This document shows, in pieces, positions 60,401 through 64,000 of a stretch of DNA of 64,000 nt. The position numbers were made by a program, and so were the translations under genes. Positions within the stretch are counted from its first letter, which is position 1, and each line of letters opens with the position of its first letter. The notes beneath the pieces were generated by a model. It saw only the letters and a program-made list of their open reading frames with translations, was not told where the DNA came from and did no database searches. This DNA comes from Tenebrio molitor (Eukaryota; Arthropoda; Insecta; Coleoptera; Tenebrionidae), in NCBI RefSeq assembly GCF_963966145.1, contig NC_091055.1, positions 8,928,001-8,992,000 of the forward strand, read 5' to 3'.

Positions 60401-61649
60401 GACCGGATTTGAGTTTGGACCAAGGTTTCGGATTTCGCAGTAGGTCGGAGAGCGTGCCTTGTGACCTACAAAGCACTCTTTGGGCAAAAATAGCTTGGGG
60501 TATGCTGTAGCGTTTCAGTTCTGCGCTAATGCGTTGAGCTAACTCTTTGGTGTTGATCTCCTCGACATCGGCGGCTATTGCAGGTACACTTAGGGCGCCG
60601 GAGGAGGCGTTTTTGGAGGATATTTGCATGGCCACGGCGGGTTGGGGTTGCTGTTGCTGTTGTTGAGGTTGTTGTTGTTGTTGTTGTTGAGGTTGCGGTT
60701 GTTGTTGTTGCTGTTGGGATTGTTGTTGAGGTTGTAAACTGAGCACGGGCGGCGAGGGCGAGCAGTCGCGCTGTTGAGGGGCGGCGATCTGGACCAGCGT
60801 CGGTGGGTGATGTTGAAGACCTAAACCGTTGAGAGTGGAACCACCGAAGCCGCCCACCAGAGTGCCATCGGGTGAGTTCAACGAAGCCGACGGAGGACTT
60901 AATTGCGGACTTTGCAACGAACGCGCAACGAGATCTCTCTGTTGCGCTCCGTAGGGAGAGTCGTATCCTGGTGGGGACATGCTTTTCTGCGGGGACGGCA
61001 ATCCGTTCTGACTGTAGGCGCTTTGGGGGCTGATCGGGCTCGGTTGCTGCTGCAGGCCCATGCCGGGAGAGGAGTAGTTGTGGGGAGGTGTCATGCCCAT
61101 GGTGGGCATCGAGTAGGCCGCGTTCACGTTGACACCCAAACCTAAGCCTATTCCTAGGCTGTTGTTCTGCATGACCGTGAAAGACCCCGTGACATTGCCG
61201 GCGTGGCCGTACGCAAACTTATCGGACATCGTCGAGATAGGGGGCAGGGGTTGGAGTGGAGTGAGGGTCGCATATGAAGAGCTAGGGCTGTATCCGGGGG
61301 GCGACAGCCTGCCGTTCACGGAGGTTAACGTCTGGTAAGTGGGTTCTGGCTGCATTCGAAAATCGGCAGCGTCGATCATGTTGGCTACGCTCACCGAGGT
61401 CGGTGACAGCTTGCCAGGACTCAGAAGTTCAGAGTCTCGCGAGTCGTCCTGGGGCTGGACTATAACCGATAGAGGACCTTCGGCCTCTTCCTGCTTGACA
61501 AGACGCCTCTCCACCACAGCACGCGACACCAACCTCATGCGGACGGTCTGCGTCTCCATGCCGCCACCGGCCGCATGCGCGCTACCATCAGGAGAATCGA
61601 CCGGATCACCCAGTGCCTGCTGCTCGATCATGTCGCCTATATGGTCCAT
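57406..61649 (-). CDS. onecut: Onecut (HNF6-type CUT-homeodomain transcription factor)
   Basis: Onecut factors bind DNA through one CUT domain plus a divergent homeodomain, mainly in neurons. Four coding exons: 60326-61649, 57991-58014, 57706-57818, 57406-57654, giving 569 aa. Start: the upstream open frame contains no ATG, so the first in-frame ATG at 61649 (MDHIGDM) is used. The N-terminal part has the conserved YATLTPLQPLPPIST and AGNVTGSFTVM motifs, then Ser/Pro-rich sequence and a poly-Gln tract at about 60650-60745. The CUT domain (about 360-441) carries KRYSIPQAIFAQRVLCRSQG and ends MSALRLA. A 24-nt microexon adds AAQIPQRG to the linker. The homeodomain follows (KPRLVFTDLQRRTLQAIFK|ETKRPSKE, NFFMNARRRSMDKW), with an acidic end. 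A 51-nt intron interrupts the homeodomain. Identity is certain; linker splicing is inferred. Confidence 0.95.
57655..57705 (-). other. 51-nt in-frame intron within the Onecut homeodomain
   Basis: The donor is TTTAAG|gtaaat and the acceptor ATTGCAG|GAAAC. The 51 nt contain no stop in the coding frame and would encode 17 residues. Removing them restores AIFKETKRPSKE, as in every Onecut I know, so it is normally an intron. Confidence 0.85.
57991..58014 (-). other. Onecut 24-nt linker microexon
   Basis: Twenty-four bases are bounded by a strong acceptor (TTTTTCTATTGCAG) and a strong donor (gtaagt). Phase 1 on both sides makes the microexon optional without a frameshift. It encodes the linker AAQIPQRG between the CUT domain and the homeodomain, a place where vertebrate HNF6 also has alternative linkers. 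Confidence 0.7.
58015..60325 (-). other. Large Onecut intron
   Basis: A 2.3-kb intron separates the CUT-domain exon from the linker microexon. The donor is GCAG|gtttgt. It contains a candidate extra exon at 58761-58833 and a short (TA)n run near 58667-58680; the rest is AT-rich without further recognisable features. Confidence 0.65.
58761..58833 (-). other. Candidate alternative Onecut exon (CUT-only isoform)
   Basis: A 73-nt segment has an excellent polypyrimidine acceptor (CTTCTCTCTTGTTTCATTGCAG region, ending at 58834) and a good donor CTT|gtgagt at 58760. A second AG would start it at 58825 (65 nt). Entered in phase 1 from the CUT exon, the 73-nt form reads DCQMRNVNVRAVNPKRRKPS and leaves in phase 2, so the homeodomain would be read out of frame and stop early. 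It may be a regulated poison exon, a CUT-only isoform, or a cryptic exon. Confidence 0.35.
60650..60745 (-). repeat. Poly-glutamine (CAA/CAG) tract in onecut
   Basis: Mixed CAA and CAG codons, with some CCT/CCG proline codons, encode a Gln-rich low-complexity stretch just before the CUT domain. Interruptions and mixed codons suggest it is moderately stable. Confidence 0.85.
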
Positions 61650-62400
61650 CACGAGGGTTGGCGGCTTATCGAAAAAGCCATGGCTTGGCGCCGCGACGTC
61701 GTCCCCCGAGCCGCCTCCGGCAGCTGCCCCTCGTTTCTCACTGCACTGCACTGCACAACCCGAACCGAAACACTTCGCGCTTTGTTTACGACGTCGACCG
61801 CTTCGTCACCCTCTGGAAAGGCTGTCCTCCGCCTAGCACAGAAGCCGTGAGCCCTTCGGCACTGGCACTCATGGTCGCGATCCTCTAGCCTCCTCGCATG
61901 CTCACTTCGATTGCGTACCCGGAGCCCGTACCGATTTTCTCATTGGACTCCGATTTCGATTGGTATCGGTGGGGAAATTGTTACTCGCAGCCGGTCGATA
62001 GTGAATTGAATGGGGGAGCGCGCGACGCCAGGTGGTTCTGCGCGCGACCCTAGTACCTACCCTCGTGCTGCGCTCGCCGGCCGCGCGTCGCCCTCCTCTC
62101 GCCCCGAAAACGGGGGTAGCAACCGACACATAAACGTTAAACGCACTAACGCCACATACCCCTTCGTGCACGCAACGGCCAACGGTACGCTGTACGCTTC
62201 ACCTTCCGCCGGTGGTGGTGCACTCTCACCCCCGCGAAACTTACGTTTATTAAAACCCACTCTCCGCTCGCTCCCTCTCCGTGACACGGCCACCGTATTC
62301 TCTCACGGAATCACCCTCGCCGCTTCAAAGACTATCTACCCCAAAAATACAAACAAACAGAGCGACATCTACGCGATAAATTTAAATTTGTAATTTATCA
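61650..62400 (-). promoter_or_regulatory. Onecut 5' UTR / CpG-rich promoter region
   Basis: A GC- and CpG-rich block extends about 700 bp upstream of the Onecut start, contrasting with AT-rich DNA to its right. Stops in the coding frame show that it is non-coding near the ATG. It probably holds the 5' UTR and promoter; no defined core motif was found. Confidence 0.45.
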
Positions 62401-64000
62401 TTTTAGCCGCCATTTTTTATCATTAACTATTCACCTGCAACAAGCACGCCACTAATTCAACATTTCAATTATGCATCAAAAATTAAATTATCGCTCCGGA
62501 CAAAATGTATCTTAAAATTCGTTAAATATGAATTAGCTCGTGCCAACCGAACACGTCACGCAATTTATTCGATTCTCCAATTTAACTAAAGTCGATTTTT
62601 TGGGAAACTCCTCTCCGATAATCTGTAAATAAAGAAATCATTTGTTTTTCCATTTCGTTCAGTATGTTCCCGGACCAACCCTGTACTACGCCAATGGATT
62701 TCGTCGTTCGCTTATCGAATTTCGGATCGATAAAAATTTTCTAAATCATTACAGTTTACTGTAACGGTTTGATCGCTTCACGACCTGCTGTATAGGATCG
62801 CTTAATTAAGTGCGTAGTACCCTACCACTATCTGTTGTGGACTTAGAAAATCGTTAAAAACGTGTCGCAATAAAGAAATCGTTTTAAAATGATTTTTGTC
62901 GAAGACGTTGTCGTTAAAATTAAATTTGCAACGTCATGAAAAAGTTACAACTCATTCCGAGAACTGGATCGAAAGTTTAAACTTTCTTGATTGTGCGCCA
63001 ATTATTGGTTTACAAATAGTCAGTCGTAAATATTACGGGGAAAATATCTATGTATACTACATATACATATTAATAAAATAATAAACAAATAAAAATAAAT
63101 GCAACGGAATCGATAGTCTAGAGTTTATTAAAACGAAAATAAATGTTATAGAATATCACCTATTTGAAAATAAATGATATTTTACAAGGAGGCAGTAGGA
63201 TTACCAGCCCTGATGAAATTGGCAATATTCACAGCCATAGAGCATTGCTTGTGAAACGATCACAGTTAAACAATGCGTATTATTTATTATATTTTACTTT
63301 ATAATAAATGCTGAAATATAAAGCTACAAACAAAAATGATTAGGTACACTGCTATCAATATTAGACTATTCGACAAATTCGCAAAGACATATACAGGTCA
63401 GTGATGTTCCATTCGAATATTCAGATACAAAATGTTATGAATACAATAAATGAACATATGACAAAAACTTTCGATTTCATAAATGATAAAGTAACAATAA
63501 TTACGTGTCTGGAACAAAAACTAAAATAAAAGAAAAACAAACAATGAAATGTTTTAAATATAGAAAATAAATTTTTTTCTTTCCAATAAAACAGCACATA
63601 AATGAATAAAGTGAAAAAAAAGTAAAAACATAAAACGCCTCTAACATTCCATTATTTTATATTTCCTTTGAATGAATATTAAAAGTCAAGTTAAATTATT
63701 GCTAAAAACGATACTCTAAAAATACTTTAAAGTGAGTTAAACTAATACTGATAACATTGGAAAACAAATTCACAATATTGCTTGCAAAAATGAAGTATTC
63801 TATTTTGCTATCACACCAAAACATTTACTAAATGCATGAGAACATATGACGTCATTACAAACAGTTGAATTATTTCACAAGTAGAATTACAAATATAAAA
63901 AGGCTGAATATGTAAAAATAAAGGATTATGAAAAATGCCATCTTTGAATTTGTGTATATAAAAAATAACAAAAAAGTATGTGTAGGTAAATGTAACTAAT
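62401..64000. other. AT-rich right edge, no gene seen
   Basis: No coding exon, RNA gene or clear repeat was recognised up to the window edge. It may be upstream regulatory DNA of onecut or an intron of a gene lying beyond the window. Confidence 0.4.

Noticed and set aside
61650..61751. N-terminal extension of Onecut from a GTG codon at 61751
   Set aside because: No ATG occurs in that open stretch; the first ATG is at 61649. An upstream spliced ATG exon cannot be excluded but was not found.
60903..62393. Plus-strand ORFs opposite Onecut and in its promoter block
   Set aside because: Low-complexity, GC-driven frames without recognisable domains.

Overview
The window looks like an insect nuclear genome, most likely a beetle. 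All recognisable genes are animal orthologues, most are split by very short introns (modal length about 50 nt), and the intergenic DNA is AT-rich and full of small DNA-transposon debris. There is no bacterial or viral gene organisation. Species cannot be named from the sequence. Splice models were built by eye from GT/GC..AG signals, phase agreement and remembered family conservation, not from transcripts. Start codons are the most conserved or first plausible ATG.

Layout, left to right. 1-4384 (+): the C-terminal eight filamin repeats (cheerio), open at the left edge. 5258-9945 (-): an LMO7/Smallish-type LIM protein of 1,238 aa, convergent with filamin. 9946-22286: 12 kb with no recognisable gene, holding a dead pogo/Tigger-like element. 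22287-23605 (+): a SIRT5-type sirtuin. 24097-27017 (-): an SGSM3-type TBC-SH3-RUN protein, convergent with the sirtuin. 27018-37144: 10 kb of repeats (a hAT-like MITE, a foldback element, TA-flanked MITEs, tandem repeats). 37145-37583 (+): a small, possibly histone-fold gene. 38012-39388 (+): intronless ribophorin I. 39710-43935 (-): a kinesin-5. 45092-49257 (-): WASH complex subunit 4 (SWIP). 49766-49972 (-): a very arginine-rich small ORF. 52847-54678 (-): the Kv4 channel Shal. 57406-61649 (-): the cut-homeodomain factor Onecut.

The genes are functionally unrelated neighbours (actin crosslinking, junction/LIM scaffold, mitochondrial deacylation, Rab regulation, N-glycosylation, mitotic spindle, endosomal actin, A-type K+ current, neural transcription). 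Nothing looks like an operon or a multi-gene system. Convergent pairs (filamin/smash, sirtuin/SGSM3, ribophorin/kinesin) are tightly packed, with 873, 491 and 321 bp between stop codons.

The observations most worth following are: an apparent Arg-to-His change at the arginine-finger position of the SGSM3 TBC domain; an extra, well-bounded exon in onecut that would give a CUT-only protein; a 17-residue in-frame, stop-free intron inside the onecut homeodomain (with similar introns in filamin, SGSM3 and WASHC4); a degenerate RKS-motif repeat in the Smallish-like protein; a possible small histone-fold gene; and several transposon-like elements with intact target-site duplications.
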